A stretch of DNA of 64,000 nt, taken from SIG78 sp036677805. Its GTDB lineage: Bacteria; Verrucomicrobiota; Lentisphaeria; Victivallales; Victivallaceae. This document shows positions 26,567-35,192 of this stretch, one piece after another. The notes beneath the pieces were generated by a model. It did no database searches. It saw only the letters and a program-made list of their open reading frames with translations, and was not told where the DNA came from. A program made the position numbers and the translations under genes. Each line of letters opens with the position of its first letter. Positions within the stretch are counted from its first letter, which is position 1. The stretch covers positions 248,001 to 312,000 of the forward strand of contig JAVBVS010000024.1 of assembly GCA_036677805.1 (NCBI GenBank). Reading direction: 5' to 3'.

Positions 26567-27916
26567 ATGAATACAGTCGATACCATTGCGGCCATCGCCA
26601 CCGGCACCGGCGGCGCCATCGGCATTGTCCGCATCTCCGGCGGGGAGGCGCTGGCCATTGCCAACACCGTCTGGCATGGCAAAAGCCCTCTTTCCGCCGC
26701 CTGGGCCCGCCGGATGCGCCTCGGGCGCATCGGCGATCCCGGCGAACCCGCGCTGGCGGTCTACATGCCGGGACCGGCGAGCTACACCGGCGAGGATATC
26801 GTCGAACTCCATTGCCACGGCGGCATGGTGGCGGTGCGCCGGGCCATGGCGGCGGTGTTGTCCGGCGGGGCGCGGAGCGCCGAGCCCGGCGAATTCACAT
26901 TGCGCGCCTTCGTCAACGGCAAGATGGACCTGACCCAGGCCGAGGCGGTCGGCGACCTGATCGGCGCCCGCAGCGACAGCGCTTTCCGGATGGCGGCCCG
27001 GCAACTCTCCGGCCGCCTCGGCGGCGCGGTCGCCAATTTGCGCGCGCAACTGCTCGAACTGCTCAGCGACTGCGAATCCCGGCTTGATTTTCCGGATGAG
27101 AAGCTCGATTGGACGTCGCCGGCGGTCTTGGCCGAAAAATTGTGCTGGACCATTTCCGAAATTCACAATCTGCGCGAATCGCATCGCGAAGGCGCGATTC
27201 TGCGCGACGGGGTTCGGGTGGTGATCGCCGGCCGGCCCAACGCGGGCAAGTCGAGTCTGCTCAATCTGCTGCTGGGGCTCGACCGGGCCATCGTGAGCGC
27301 GATTCCCGGCACCACGCGCGATACGCTCGAAGAACGCGCCGTGCTGCGCCAGATTCCGGTCTGTCTGACCGATACCGCCGGATTGCGCGAGGCGCATGAC
27401 GAGATCGAAACCATCGGTGTGGCCCGTGCGCTGCGGTCGCTGGAAACGGCGCAGGTGGTTTTCTGGCTGCTCGACAGCGCGGCGGAGGATCTGGAAGCCG
27501 AAGTGGCGGAGTTTCAGGACCGCGCGCCGCGCCGCCCCGGCGTGGTTGCCGTCTGGAACAAGCTCGATTTGACCCGCGACTGGCATTTGCCGCAACTTGC
27601 GGGCGTACCGGTGGTGCGCATGGCGGCCGCGACCGGCGAAAACCTTGACGCGCTGCTCGACGAATTTGAAAAACAGGTCTGGAGCTATCCTCACGACGAC
27701 GAACCGGAACTGGCGGTCAATGCGCGCCACGAGGAGCTTCTCGCCGTCGCCGCCCGGACGCTTGAGGCGGTGCCGGAGGAGTTGAAGAAACACCGCTGGG
27801 AATTGGCTGCGATCGGCTTGCGCGAAGCGCTTCACGCGCTCGGCAAGATTGTCGGCGAAGGCGCCGATCCCGACGTGCTCGACGAGATTTTCGCCCGCTT
27901 CTGCATCGGCAAATAA
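26567..27916 (+). CDS. mnmE: tRNA modification GTPase MnmE
   Basis: A 449-residue MnmE (TrmE). With MnmG it makes the 5-carboxymethylaminomethyl group on wobble U34 of certain tRNAs. The N-terminal domain starts with D-T-I-A-A-I-A-T and has the formyl-tetrahydrofolate-binding fold. The GTPase domain has G1 G-R-P-N-A-G-K-S-S, a G3 D-T-A-G-L and G4 N-K-L-D. The C-terminus ends F-C-I-G-K with the catalytic Cys. Length is normal. The start at 26567 matches the family N-terminus, whereas an upstream in-frame ATG at 26489 would overlap the promoter. mnmG is not in the window. Confidence 0.96.
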   Translation: MNTVDTIAAIATGTGGAIGIVRISGGEALAIANTVWHGKSPLSAAWARRMRLGRIGDPGEPALAVYMPGPASYTGEDIVELHCHGGMVAVRRAMAAVLSGGARSAEPGEFTLRAFVNGKMDLTQAEAVGDLIGARSDSAFRMAARQLSGRLGGAVANLRAQLLELLSDCESRLDFPDEKLDWTSPAVLAEKLCWTISEIHNLRESHREGAILRDGVRVVIAGRPNAGKSSLLNLLLGLDRAIVSAIPGTTRDTLEERAVLRQIPVCLTDTAGLREAHDEIETIGVARALRSLETAQVVFWLLDSAAEDLEAEVAEFQDRAPRRPGVVAVWNKLDLTRDWHLPQLAGVPVVRMAAATGENLDALLDEFEKQVWSYPHDDEPELAVNARHEELLAVAARTLEAVPEELKKHRWELAAIGLREALHALGKIVGEGADPDVLDEIFARFCIGK

Positions 27917-27926
27917 CCGTCGCGGT

Positions 27927-29138
27927 TCATGCCCGCCAGCGGTCGGGGCGCACGTGGCGGGGGCGGAAGCGTTCGCGATAGGGCGAACTGGCCAGCATGG
28001 CGGTGAAATCGGCGATGATGACCCCGCCGCCGGGACGTTCGCGCCAGGCGCTGTAATCTTCCAGATTGAGTTCGAAACAGAGCAGATATTCGTTGAAATC
28101 GTTGACCTTGTCGCGGGTTCGCGGCAGCTGGTCGGCGGGCGCGGGGCGTTGGAAGTAGAGGGTGCCGTCCGGCGCCAGCGCCACCACCGGAACATGCGGA
28201 ATCAGCAGCTGCGCCAGCCAGAAGGAGAAAAGCAGCTGCTCCAGCGCCGCCTGGAATTCCAGCCGGACCACGCGGTAGGCGCCGCTGCGCGCCGCTTCCG
28301 GATCGAACAGCGGCTGCCGCAGCATGTTGCGCCGGACCAGCAGTGTCTGGTTGTCGTAATTCACGAAATCGGAAAACTTGGGATAGCCGCTCAGAAACTG
28401 CTTTACCCGGCGCGGCCACTGATGTTTGAGTCGTGCCAGGTCGGCGGTCAGCATCTTCTGGAGTTGCTGGCCGGCGCCGTCCGGCTCCAGGCCCACCGTA
28501 TCCCAGAAAAGTTTGAGCATGGTTCCGGGCACGGCGGCGGCGCGCAGTTCGGAAATCACATGGAGCAACAGCAGTTTGTTGTGCATGTCCGGTACGCTGC
28601 CGAGTTTCACATGATGCAGATCCACCAATGCAAAAGCGCCGTCGGACGGCGAATAGAGAATGTTGCCGAGGTGAAAATCCCGGTGTTGGAGCGGCTGGCG
28701 CAGCAGCATGTGCAGATATTCGGCGAAATGACCGAGAAATTCCGCCGGGTTGGCGTCGCCGTAGACGAAGTTCTCATACCAGTAATCGTAAACGCAGACG
28801 CTTTTCTCGCGCCATGCCCGGGTCACCAGCACCCGCATGCCGCGCATCCGGCCCCAGCCCAGATGCTCCACCGTGGCAATGCCGGCGGTCTGAAGCCTGA
28901 GCGCGGTCCGGTATTCCTGCCGCGCCGCCGGAAACAACCGCGCCTTGATCCGCGGCGACCAATCGAATTTCAGAAAATAGCCGTCCAGTCTGGCGACCGC
29001 GCGCCCGGTATTGAGCTTGACCCATTCGAACCGGTCCGGCGTGCCGTTCCGGCGCAGGAATTCCGCCGTTTCCGGCGCGAGGCCATGCCAGCGCCAGCAC
29101 TGCCGGGTGAAATCGATGGCGGGAAGCCGTTTCTTCAT
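27927..29138 (-). CDS. WaaP/Kdo-kinase-like lipopolysaccharide kinase family protein
   Basis: A 403-residue protein with a eukaryotic-like kinase fold. The catalytic loop H-R-D-F-H-L-G-N-I-L (about residues 152-161) and metal-binding V-D-L-H-H-V-K (about 172-178) match the lipopolysaccharide kinase (Kdo/WaaP) family, which phosphorylates core sugars on the inner face of the membrane. The N-terminal part holds the glycine-poor ATP-binding lobe (L-D-G-Y-F-L-K-F-D). The C-terminal 200 residues are helical and not assignable, longer than WaaP of enterobacteria. A heptosyltransferase gene in the window (33233) fits an LPS core role. Start 29138 has GGAGC upstream. Confidence 0.72.
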   Translation of the reverse strand: MKKRLPAIDFTRQCWRWHGLAPETAEFLRRNGTPDRFEWVKLNTGRAVARLDGYFLKFDWSPRIKARLFPAARQEYRTALRLQTAGIATVEHLGWGRMRGMRVLVTRAWREKSVCVYDYWYENFVYGDANPAEFLGHFAEYLHMLLRQPLQHRDFHLGNILYSPSDGAFALVDLHHVKLGSVPDMHNKLLLLHVISELRAAAVPGTMLKLFWDTVGLEPDGAGQQLQKMLTADLARLKHQWPRRVKQFLSGYPKFSDFVNYDNQTLLVRRNMLRQPLFDPEAARSGAYRVVRLEFQAALEQLLFSFWLAQLLIPHVPVVALAPDGTLYFQRPAPADQLPRTRDKVNDFNEYLLCFELNLEDYSAWRERPGGGVIIADFTAMLASSPYRERFRPRHVRPDRWRA

Positions 29139-29183
29139 GATTGCTCCAATGCCGCGGCGTCTGCCGCCCAATCTCTTATTGAC

Positions 29184-29750
29184 TCAGGTAATATCGCACC
29201 ACAGGAAACGGACTCCGCCGAGGGTGCGGATCTCACTCTGCGGCAGCAGGTCCGATTCCGCGAATCCGCGCGACGCTTCGACCGTGTCCGGCAATTCCCA
29301 GATCAGCCGCGCCCCTTCCCAGTGGCGACGCAGCGCGTCGTCGCCGCACAGCATCCGGAACAGCGCCGACGATTCCGCATAAGGCGGATCGAAAAACCAG
29401 ACATCCGCATGAGGCAGACCGCACAGCGCCGCCGCCGTCGCCCGGCGGCAGACCGTCAGGTCGGTGAATTCCGCCCCGGCTTTGCGGACTTTGGCGACGT
29501 TGCGCTCAATCATCCGGCAGTGGCGCGGATTTTCCTCCACCAGCACGACTTGCGCCGCGCCGCGGCTGGCCGCTTCAAGTCCGATCGCCCCCGAGCCGGC
29601 GAAGATGTCCGCGAACACCAGCCCGGCGACCGGACCGAGACTGCTGAACAGTGCTTCCCGCCCTTTGCCTGAAGTCGGCCGCATGGTGCGTCCGTCCGGG
29701 GTTTCGAGCAGAATGCCGCGGGCCTGTCCGGCGATGATTTTCACTGGCAT
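29184..29750 (-). CDS. rsmD: 16S rRNA (guanine966-N2)-methyltransferase RsmD
   Basis: A 188-residue class I SAM methyltransferase. The RsmD fingerprint is present: I-I-A-G-Q-A-R-G at the start, the R-P-T-S-x-x-x-R-E-A-L-F segment (usually R-P-T-x-x-x-x-R-E-A-L-F), motif I F-A-G-S-G-A-I-G-L-E-A and the catalytic D-P-P-Y. It methylates G966 of 16S rRNA in the assembled 30S subunit. The Ser-Gly-Lys-Gly substitution in the otherwise T-D-R-V-type segment is unusual but outside the catalytic core. A GGAG site precedes the ATG. It is about 45 bases upstream of the kinase gene, so the two could be co-transcribed. Confidence 0.93.
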   Translation of the reverse strand: MPVKIIAGQARGILLETPDGRTMRPTSGKGREALFSSLGPVAGLVFADIFAGSGAIGLEAASRGAAQVVLVEENPRHCRMIERNVAKVRKAGAEFTDLTVCRRATAAALCGLPHADVWFFDPPYAESSALFRMLCGDDALRRHWEGARLIWELPDTVEASRGFAESDLLPQSEIRTLGGVRFLWCDIT

Positions 29751-29780
29751 GGCGATGATTCTCCGCAGCGATTTCGGAAC

Positions 29781-29823
29781 GGGGAAAATAGCTTCCCCGG
29801 ACGTCCGTCATTGGTGACGGACG
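29781..29823 (-). terminator. Tandem hairpins downstream of guaA
   Basis: A perfect 9-bp hairpin (29802-29810 with 29815-29823, TTGG loop) is followed by a second 6-bp hairpin (29781-29786 with 29793-29798), in the direction of guaA transcription. No clear T-run follows, so factor-independent termination is uncertain. Confidence 0.45.
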
Positions 29824-29859
29824 CCGGTCTGAACCCGGCTCCGGTGGTCGCGAAGCACA

Positions 29860-31416
29860 TTATTCCCACTCGATGGTCCCCGGAGGTTTGGAGGTGATGT
29901 CGTAGACCACGCGGTTCACGCCGCGCACTTCATTGATGATGCGGTTGGAGATGGTTCCCAGCAGCGCATAGGGCAGATGCACCCAGTCCGAGGTCATGCC
30001 GTCGGTGCTTTCGACCGCGCGCAACGCGATCACATAATCGTAGGTGCGGTTGTCGCCCATCACCCCGACCGTGCGGACCGGCAGGAAGACCGCGAAGGTC
30101 TGCCAGATCGAATAGTACAGTCCGGCTTTCTTGATTTCCTCGACCACGATGGCGTCGGCTTCGCGCAGGATGTCGAGCGTCGGCTTGGCCACCGCGCCGA
30201 TGTGACGGACCGCCAGCCCCGGACCCGGGAACGGCTGGCGCATGACCACGTCCTCGGGCAGGCCGAGCTGGCGCCCGACTTCGCGCACTTCATCCTTGAA
30301 CAGATTGTTCAGGGGTTCGAGCAGTTTGAATTTCAGGTCCTTGGGCAATCCGCCCACATTGTGGTGGCTTTTGATCAGCGCCGCCGGATTGCCCGCGATC
30401 GGCACCGACTCGATCACGTCGGGGTAGGTGGTGCCCTGGGCGAGGAAAGTGGCGTCCTTGATCGACTTGGCGGCGTCGGCGAAAACGCCCACGAATTCGG
30501 CGCCGATGATCTTGCGCTTGGTTTCGGGATCGCTCACGCCGGCGAGCTTGTCGAGGAAGCGGTCGGTGGCGTCAACGTAAACCAGCTTCATGTTGAAGTT
30601 GTTGCCGAAAAGCTCCTGAACCCGGCTCGCCTCGTTTTTGCGCAGCAACCCGTTGTTCACGAAAATGCAGGTCAGCCGGTCGCCGATGGCCTTGTGGATC
30701 AGCGCCGCCGCGACACTCGAATCGACGCCGCCGGAAAGGCCGAGGATCACCCGCTCTTCCCCGACCCGGGCGCGGATTTCGCGCACCGCGCTTTCGATAT
30801 AGGACTCCATGGTCCAGTTGCCGGAACAGCCGCAGATCCGGTGGCAGAAGTTGGCCAGAATGGTTTTGCCGTCGGGCGTATGCACCACTTCGGGATGGAA
30901 CTGGATGCCGTAGAGCTTGCGTCTGGCGATCGCGATCGCGCAGAATTCAGTGTTGCCGGTGGTCGCCAGCACTTCGAAGGCGGCGTCCGGCGGGGCGGTC
31001 ACTTTGTCGCCGTGCGACATCCAGACCTGAATTTCCCCGGTCAGTCCGGCGAAAAGCTCGCCGCCGTCGCCGGCGATCCTGAGCATGGCTTTGCCGTATT
31101 CGCGCGCGGCGCCGGGCTGAACTTTGCCGCCGAGCGTGAGGGTCATGATCTGGAGCCCGTAACAGATGCCGAGCACTGGAATGCCGAGCTCGAAAATGGC
31201 CGGATCGCACTTCGGCGCGTTGGCGTCGTAGACGCTGGCGGGGCCGCCGGAGAGAATGATGCCCTTCGGATTGACCGCCTTGATCTTTTCCGCGGAGGCG
31301 AAATAAGGCAGAATCTGGCTATAGACATGACACTCGCGGACGCGGCGGGCAATCAGCTGGCTGTATTGCGAACCGAAGTCCAGCACGACGATGCATTCGG
31401 GTGCAAATGAACTCAT
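29860..31416 (-). CDS. guaA: GMP synthase (glutamine-hydrolysing)
   Basis: A 518-residue GMP synthetase converting XMP to GMP. The N-terminal class I glutamine amidotransferase has the nucleophile in L-G-I-C-Y-G-L-Q. The ATP-pyrophosphatase domain carries the P-loop L-S-G-G-V-D-S-S-V-A-A, and the protein ends in the family-typical P-P-G-T-I-E-W-E. Start 31416 is chosen because it matches the family N-terminus (V-V-L-D-F-G-S-Q-Y-S-Q) and has AAGGA nearby; the frame to 31530 covers AT-rich promoter sequence. The gene is divergent from prmA. Confidence 0.97.
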   Translation of the reverse strand: MSSFAPECIVVLDFGSQYSQLIARRVRECHVYSQILPYFASAEKIKAVNPKGIILSGGPASVYDANAPKCDPAIFELGIPVLGICYGLQIMTLTLGGKVQPGAAREYGKAMLRIAGDGGELFAGLTGEIQVWMSHGDKVTAPPDAAFEVLATTGNTEFCAIAIARRKLYGIQFHPEVVHTPDGKTILANFCHRICGCSGNWTMESYIESAVREIRARVGEERVILGLSGGVDSSVAAALIHKAIGDRLTCIFVNNGLLRKNEASRVQELFGNNFNMKLVYVDATDRFLDKLAGVSDPETKRKIIGAEFVGVFADAAKSIKDATFLAQGTTYPDVIESVPIAGNPAALIKSHHNVGGLPKDLKFKLLEPLNNLFKDEVREVGRQLGLPEDVVMRQPFPGPGLAVRHIGAVAKPTLDILREADAIVVEEIKKAGLYYSIWQTFAVFLPVRTVGVMGDNRTYDYVIALRAVESTDGMTSDWVHLPYALLGTISNRIINEVRGVNRVVYDITSKPPGTIEWE

Positions 31417-31542
31417 CAATAATCCTTTCGGAGAAAAAAACGTCATTGGGCTTAATATAGCATAACAATTCCGATTTTTAAAATCCTCTTTCCGGTGTAT
31501 ATTAATGAAAAATACCGGAAACGCCGCCACGGGTAAGGAATC

Positions 31543-32442
31543 ATGGTCAAAGTCAGCGATCTGTTGTACGGGGTCAAAGTCACCGATTTTTCGGGCAATC
31601 CCGATTTGAGTTTTGAACTGCTGGGGGCGCTGGAGGCCGATTTCAGCAGCTACGAAGACCGCGAAACCGGCGCGATCTCCTTCGCCGCCTATGCCGAAAC
31701 TCCCGAAGCGCGGCGGGAGTTATGCGAACGCCTCGCCGCCAACCTCGACGCCTGGCGCGAAATGGGCGTCAACTTCAGCGATCCCGAGTGCTTCGATCTG
31801 AAGAAGGAGGAGTGGAGCGAGGTCTGGAAAAAATATTTCCACATCCTCCACATCGCCGCCAATCTGGTGGTCCGGCCGAGCTGGCTGGAGTATCACGCCC
31901 GCCCCGGTCAGGTGGTGGTCGATATCGATCCCGGGATGAGCTTCGGCACCGGTCAGCATGCCACTACGGCCTACTGTCTGCGGGTGCTTGCCCGCTACGC
32001 CGGGCAGCCGGAGTACCGGCGGCTGCTTGACGCCGGCACCGGCTCCGGCATTCTGGCGATCGCGGGAGTTAAACTCGGCTATCATCCGGTCGATGCCTTC
32101 GACTATGATCCCGACGCGGTCACGGTGGCGCTCGAAAATGCCGCGCTCAACCGTCTGACGTCGACCGCGGCGCACTTTTTTACCGCCGATGCGACTTGCT
32201 TCGCGGCGGCGGAGCGCTACGATCTGGCGGCGGTCAATATCCTCTGCCCGATTCTGCGCGCCCATGCGCCGCGCATCGTTTCCTGGGTGCGTCCCGGCGG
32301 ACTGCTGGCGCTGGCCGGCATCCTGAGCGGCGACTTCGACGCCTTGTCGCGTGACTTCGCGGCCGCCGGCGCGGTCGAACTGGAGCGTTTTACCGAAAAA
32401 GAATGGACCAGCGGCCTCTTCCGCATCGTTCCCCGCAGCTGA
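31543..32442 (+). CDS. prmA: Ribosomal protein L11 methyltransferase PrmA
   Basis: A 299-residue SAM methyltransferase that trimethylates L11. The N-terminal substrate-recognition domain (to about 95) is followed by the family segment I-D-P-G-M-S-F-G-T-G-Q-H-A-T-T and the SAM motif L-L-D-A-G-T-G-S-G-I-L-A-I-A, then V-N-I-L-C-P as the variant of the catalytic N-I-x-A. An AAGGA site precedes the ATG. Its 3' end converges on an EEP-family gene. The Cys in place of the usual L-A-N is a small divergence only. Confidence 0.9.
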   Translation: MVKVSDLLYGVKVTDFSGNPDLSFELLGALEADFSSYEDRETGAISFAAYAETPEARRELCERLAANLDAWREMGVNFSDPECFDLKKEEWSEVWKKYFHILHIAANLVVRPSWLEYHARPGQVVVDIDPGMSFGTGQHATTAYCLRVLARYAGQPEYRRLLDAGTGSGILAIAGVKLGYHPVDAFDYDPDAVTVALENAALNRLTSTAAHFFTADATCFAAAERYDLAAVNILCPILRAHAPRIVSWVRPGGLLALAGILSGDFDALSRDFAAAGAVELERFTEKEWTSGLFRIVPRS

Positions 32443-32457
32443 GTCGGGTTCGGACGG

Positions 32458-33201
32458 TCAGAGGTTGAAGTCGGCGACCAGCGGCAGATGGTCGCTGACC
32501 GGGAAATGACGGATGCGCAGCGCTTTGAGCCGGATTTCCGGGGAATAGAGAATGTAATCGAGTTCATGCACCGGCTGCCGCGCCGGATAGGTCGCGCGGT
32601 GGGCCGGATTGGCGCTGACCAGCCGGGTGGCGCACAGAAATTTGGTCAGCTCGCGGCTGCCGTGGCTCAGGGTGTTGAAGTCGCCGCAGACGATCACCGG
32701 CTGTTGCCGCGGCAGGATGGCGGCCAGATAGTCGAGCTGCCGCCGCCGCACCGCCAGAGTCAGCGCCAGATGGACCAGAAATACGCGTACGCCCTGATAT
32801 TCGCAGCTTACGATCAGCCGCTTGGCTCCGGCGGGGAAAAAATCGATGCGCTCATTTTCGCCCAGTCCATCCCGGGCCAGCAGCACATTGGTCTGGTGTT
32901 TGCAGTAGGGCAGATGGGCCAGCGCCGAATTCGGCGCATATTTGGAGTGGAACGCGGTTCCCGGCGTATCGCCCAGAATGCGGGTCATGGCGGCGATCTG
33001 GCTTATGCCGCCGGTGCGCGGACTGCCGGCATCGGCCTCGACGATGGCGGCCAGATCCGGTTTGACCCGCTCGACGAAGCCGCGGATGCTGGAAAAATAG
33101 CGTTCCGGGGCGCGCAGATAGTTGGCCGCGCCCAGAATGTGCCCGGCGGCGCCTTTCGGCGAACCGGTGCCGTATGCGATATTGTAAACCAGCAGCCGCA
33201 T
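32458..33201 (-). CDS. Endonuclease/exonuclease/phosphatase family protein
   Basis: A 247-residue EEP-fold hydrolase. Metal-site and catalytic residues are visible: A-I-V-E-A-D (Glu about 54), V-C-G-D-F-N-T (Asp/Asn about 172) and the terminal S-D-H-L-P-L-V-A-D-F. The family includes nucleases, sphingomyelinases and inositol phosphatases, and this sequence does not say which. There is no signal peptide; the N-terminus M-R-L-L-V-Y-N-I-A-Y is the first strand. It lies 31 bases downstream of the heptosyltransferase gene and may belong to the same minus-strand operon running from ffh. Related stand-alone EEP proteins are common but rarely characterised. Confidence 0.85.
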   Translation of the reverse strand: MRLLVYNIAYGTGSPKGAAGHILGAANYLRAPERYFSSIRGFVERVKPDLAAIVEADAGSPRTGGISQIAAMTRILGDTPGTAFHSKYAPNSALAHLPYCKHQTNVLLARDGLGENERIDFFPAGAKRLIVSCEYQGVRVFLVHLALTLAVRRRQLDYLAAILPRQQPVIVCGDFNTLSHGSRELTKFLCATRLVSANPAHRATYPARQPVHELDYILYSPEIRLKALRIRHFPVSDHLPLVADFNL

Positions 33202-33232
33202 GATATTTCTCCCGTCTCGCGTCGTTCCTGTC

Positions 33233-34345
33233 CTAGCGGGTGGCCGTCGGCGGCATCACCCGGCGCAGTGCTTCGATCACCGCCGCCGGCGGCAGTTTGC
33301 GCATGCACCGCGCGTGGCCGTGCGGACAAACCCGTTCGAAGCAGGGCGCGCAGCTTTCCTTGTCGAAGATCAGTTCCCAGTGATCGCTCACCGGCCCGGT
33401 GGCGCAATAATCGGTCGGACCGAAAATTGCGACGCCGGGTATCCCTGTCGCCGCCGCCAGGTGCATGATGCCCGAGTCGTTGGCCACGCATGCCTGAGCC
33501 GAATGGAGCAGATGGAAGAGTGCGGCGAGGTCGGTGCGGCCGCAGAGGTTGAAGACGCGGTTGCCGGGCAGATCGGCGGCCACTTCGTCGCCGATGGCTT
33601 TTTCGCCGCCGCCGCCGACGATCACCACGATGCCGCAGTGTTCGAGGTGCCAGCGGGCCACGGTCCGGAATCCTTCCGACGGCCAGCGCTTGGCCGCGCC
33701 GTAGGCCGCGCCCGGCGCCATCACCAGCAGTTTCGGATGCTGGCAGAGCCCCTGGATTTCCAGCGGCAGCTGGTCCATGGAGCGCGGGCAGACCAGCTGC
33801 GGCATGGCCAATTTTTCGGCCGCGGCGCCCAGCGCCCGCGCCATCGCCAGATATTCGTTGGCATGATGACTGCAATTCAGCCGGCCCGCCCGCCATTTCG
33901 GAAAGCGGAAGCTGCGCTTGAGGAAAATTCCCCGGCAGCGCGCCGCCCGGCCGTAAAGCGTGCCGACTCCGGCCCGGCGCAGCGCCAGGGTGTCGCGCAG
34001 CGAATTGTTGAACAGCACGCCGACTTTGAAGTGGAAGGCGTGGAGCACCTTGTAGACACTTTCCGACCAGCCGCGGTGGATTTCATTGAGGGTAATGATG
34101 TGGGTCACCGCGGGCAGCAGCCGGTAGAGATCGGCCACGCTGCCGGGTGCAATCACCGCCAGCGGCGCATTGTCCGGCAGCAGAGTTTTCAACGCCTGAA
34201 GCGCGGGCAGGGTCATCACCGCGTCGCCGAGCCAGTTCGGCGAACGCACCACCAGCCCGCTGGCCAGGAGCTCCGGAGCCGGTCCCCGGACCGGAAACTG
34301 CCGGGCGGGAGCCAGATCGGCAATTTTCTGATCGATGATTTCCAT
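33233..34345 (-). CDS. Glycosyltransferase family 9 heptosyltransferase (WaaF-like)
   Basis: A 370-residue GT-B glycosyltransferase of family GT9, adding heptose to the LPS inner core from ADP-heptose. Features: W-L-G-D-A-V-M-T-L-P-A-L (acceptor-side loop, about residues 37-49), N-N-S-L-R, the ADP-heptose-binding segment P-G-A-A-Y-G-A-A-K-R-W-P, G-G-G-G-E, and N-D-S-G-I-M-H-L-A-A-A followed by F-G-P-T. The last shows best similarity to heptosyltransferase II. The C-terminal Cys-rich part (C-A-P-C-F-E-R-V-C-P-H-G) is a known feature of some WaaF-type proteins. It implies an LPS-bearing outer membrane. No other LPS core genes except the WaaP-like kinase are near. Confidence 0.88.
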   Translation of the reverse strand: MEIIDQKIADLAPARQFPVRGPAPELLASGLVVRSPNWLGDAVMTLPALQALKTLLPDNAPLAVIAPGSVADLYRLLPAVTHIITLNEIHRGWSESVYKVLHAFHFKVGVLFNNSLRDTLALRRAGVGTLYGRAARCRGIFLKRSFRFPKWRAGRLNCSHHANEYLAMARALGAAAEKLAMPQLVCPRSMDQLPLEIQGLCQHPKLLVMAPGAAYGAAKRWPSEGFRTVARWHLEHCGIVVIVGGGGEKAIGDEVAADLPGNRVFNLCGRTDLAALFHLLHSAQACVANDSGIMHLAAATGIPGVAIFGPTDYCATGPVSDHWELIFDKESCAPCFERVCPHGHARCMRKLPPAAVIEALRRVMPPTATR

Positions 34346-34379
34346 GATATCGCCGTCACCTCACCGGGACGCAGGGGGG

Positions 34380-35177
34380 TCAATATTGCTGGCGCATCCG
34401 CTGGGTTTTGATTTTGGGCTCTTCGAGATAAAGCATGTACCACATTTCACCCAGCGCCGCATTGGAGAAATTCTTGGCCTTGTCGTTGACCAGCCGCTCC
34501 CAGTTGGCGCGCAGAACTTCATGGTCGCAGCGCTTGCGGGAGTCGGCCAGAACCTTGATTGCCGCCGGAATGTCATTGTGTTTGACCAGAATCCAGCTGT
34601 ACAGCGCATAGAGCAGCGCGCCGGCGTCGCCGCGGGCCGATTTGAGCTTTTTGCGGGCGAAACGGTCGAGTTTCGGGTCATTGTTCCGATACATCCGCGC
34701 CAGCCGCATCGCACAGGAAGTCGGCTCCATGTAGAAGCATTTATCCAGCAATTTATCGACCCGGTCGAATTCCCGGATCTGATAGTGGAACATCATGCGC
34801 ATGGTATTGATCTGACGGCCCAGCAGCGGACTCCACCACTTGTATTTCTCAAGTTCGCCGGTCATCTCCAGCGCCTGGCGGACCGCGGCGGCCTGATCTT
34901 TTTCCAGCGTCGCCTGAAGCACCTTGGGCGACATGCCCGGACGCTGCTGCATCTGGGCGGCCTTGCGCTGGAGCCTGGACTGGACGTCCTGCATCGCCAG
35001 CTGGATGCGGCGGTTGACTTTACCGACCTGGCGGCGGATGTACAATCCGATCGCGATCTGGACGATGATGAAACCCGCCGCCCCGAGCAATCCGCCCCAG
35101 GCCATATTGCCGAGCGCCGCCCCGCCGGCATATGCCGTCAGCAGTCCGACCATCAGAGCCAAAACAAAAGTCAACAT
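34380..35177 (-). CDS. Membrane-anchored protein of unknown function with helical repeat-like domain
   Basis: A 265-residue protein. Two N-terminal transmembrane segments (about 3-22 and 28-48) are followed by a long basic helix and a cytoplasmic helical domain with TPR-like spacing (F-D-R-V-D-K-L-L-D-K-C-F and L-Y-A-L-Y-S-W-I-L-V-K-H). The domain order, membrane anchor then all-helical part, is the only hint of function. It lies 15 bases downstream of ffh and 34 bases upstream of the heptosyltransferase, so a link to membrane biogenesis is plausible but unproved. An AGGGGG site precedes the ATG. I do not recognise the family. Confidence 0.7.
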   Translation of the reverse strand: MLTFVLALMVGLLTAYAGGAALGNMAWGGLLGAAGFIIVQIAIGLYIRRQVGKVNRRIQLAMQDVQSRLQRKAAQMQQRPGMSPKVLQATLEKDQAAAVRQALEMTGELEKYKWWSPLLGRQINTMRMMFHYQIREFDRVDKLLDKCFYMEPTSCAMRLARMYRNNDPKLDRFARKKLKSARGDAGALLYALYSWILVKHNDIPAAIKVLADSRKRCDHEVLRANWERLVNDKAKNFSNAALGEMWYMLYLEEPKIKTQRMRQQY

Positions 35178-35192
35178 CGTTTACAATCCCCC

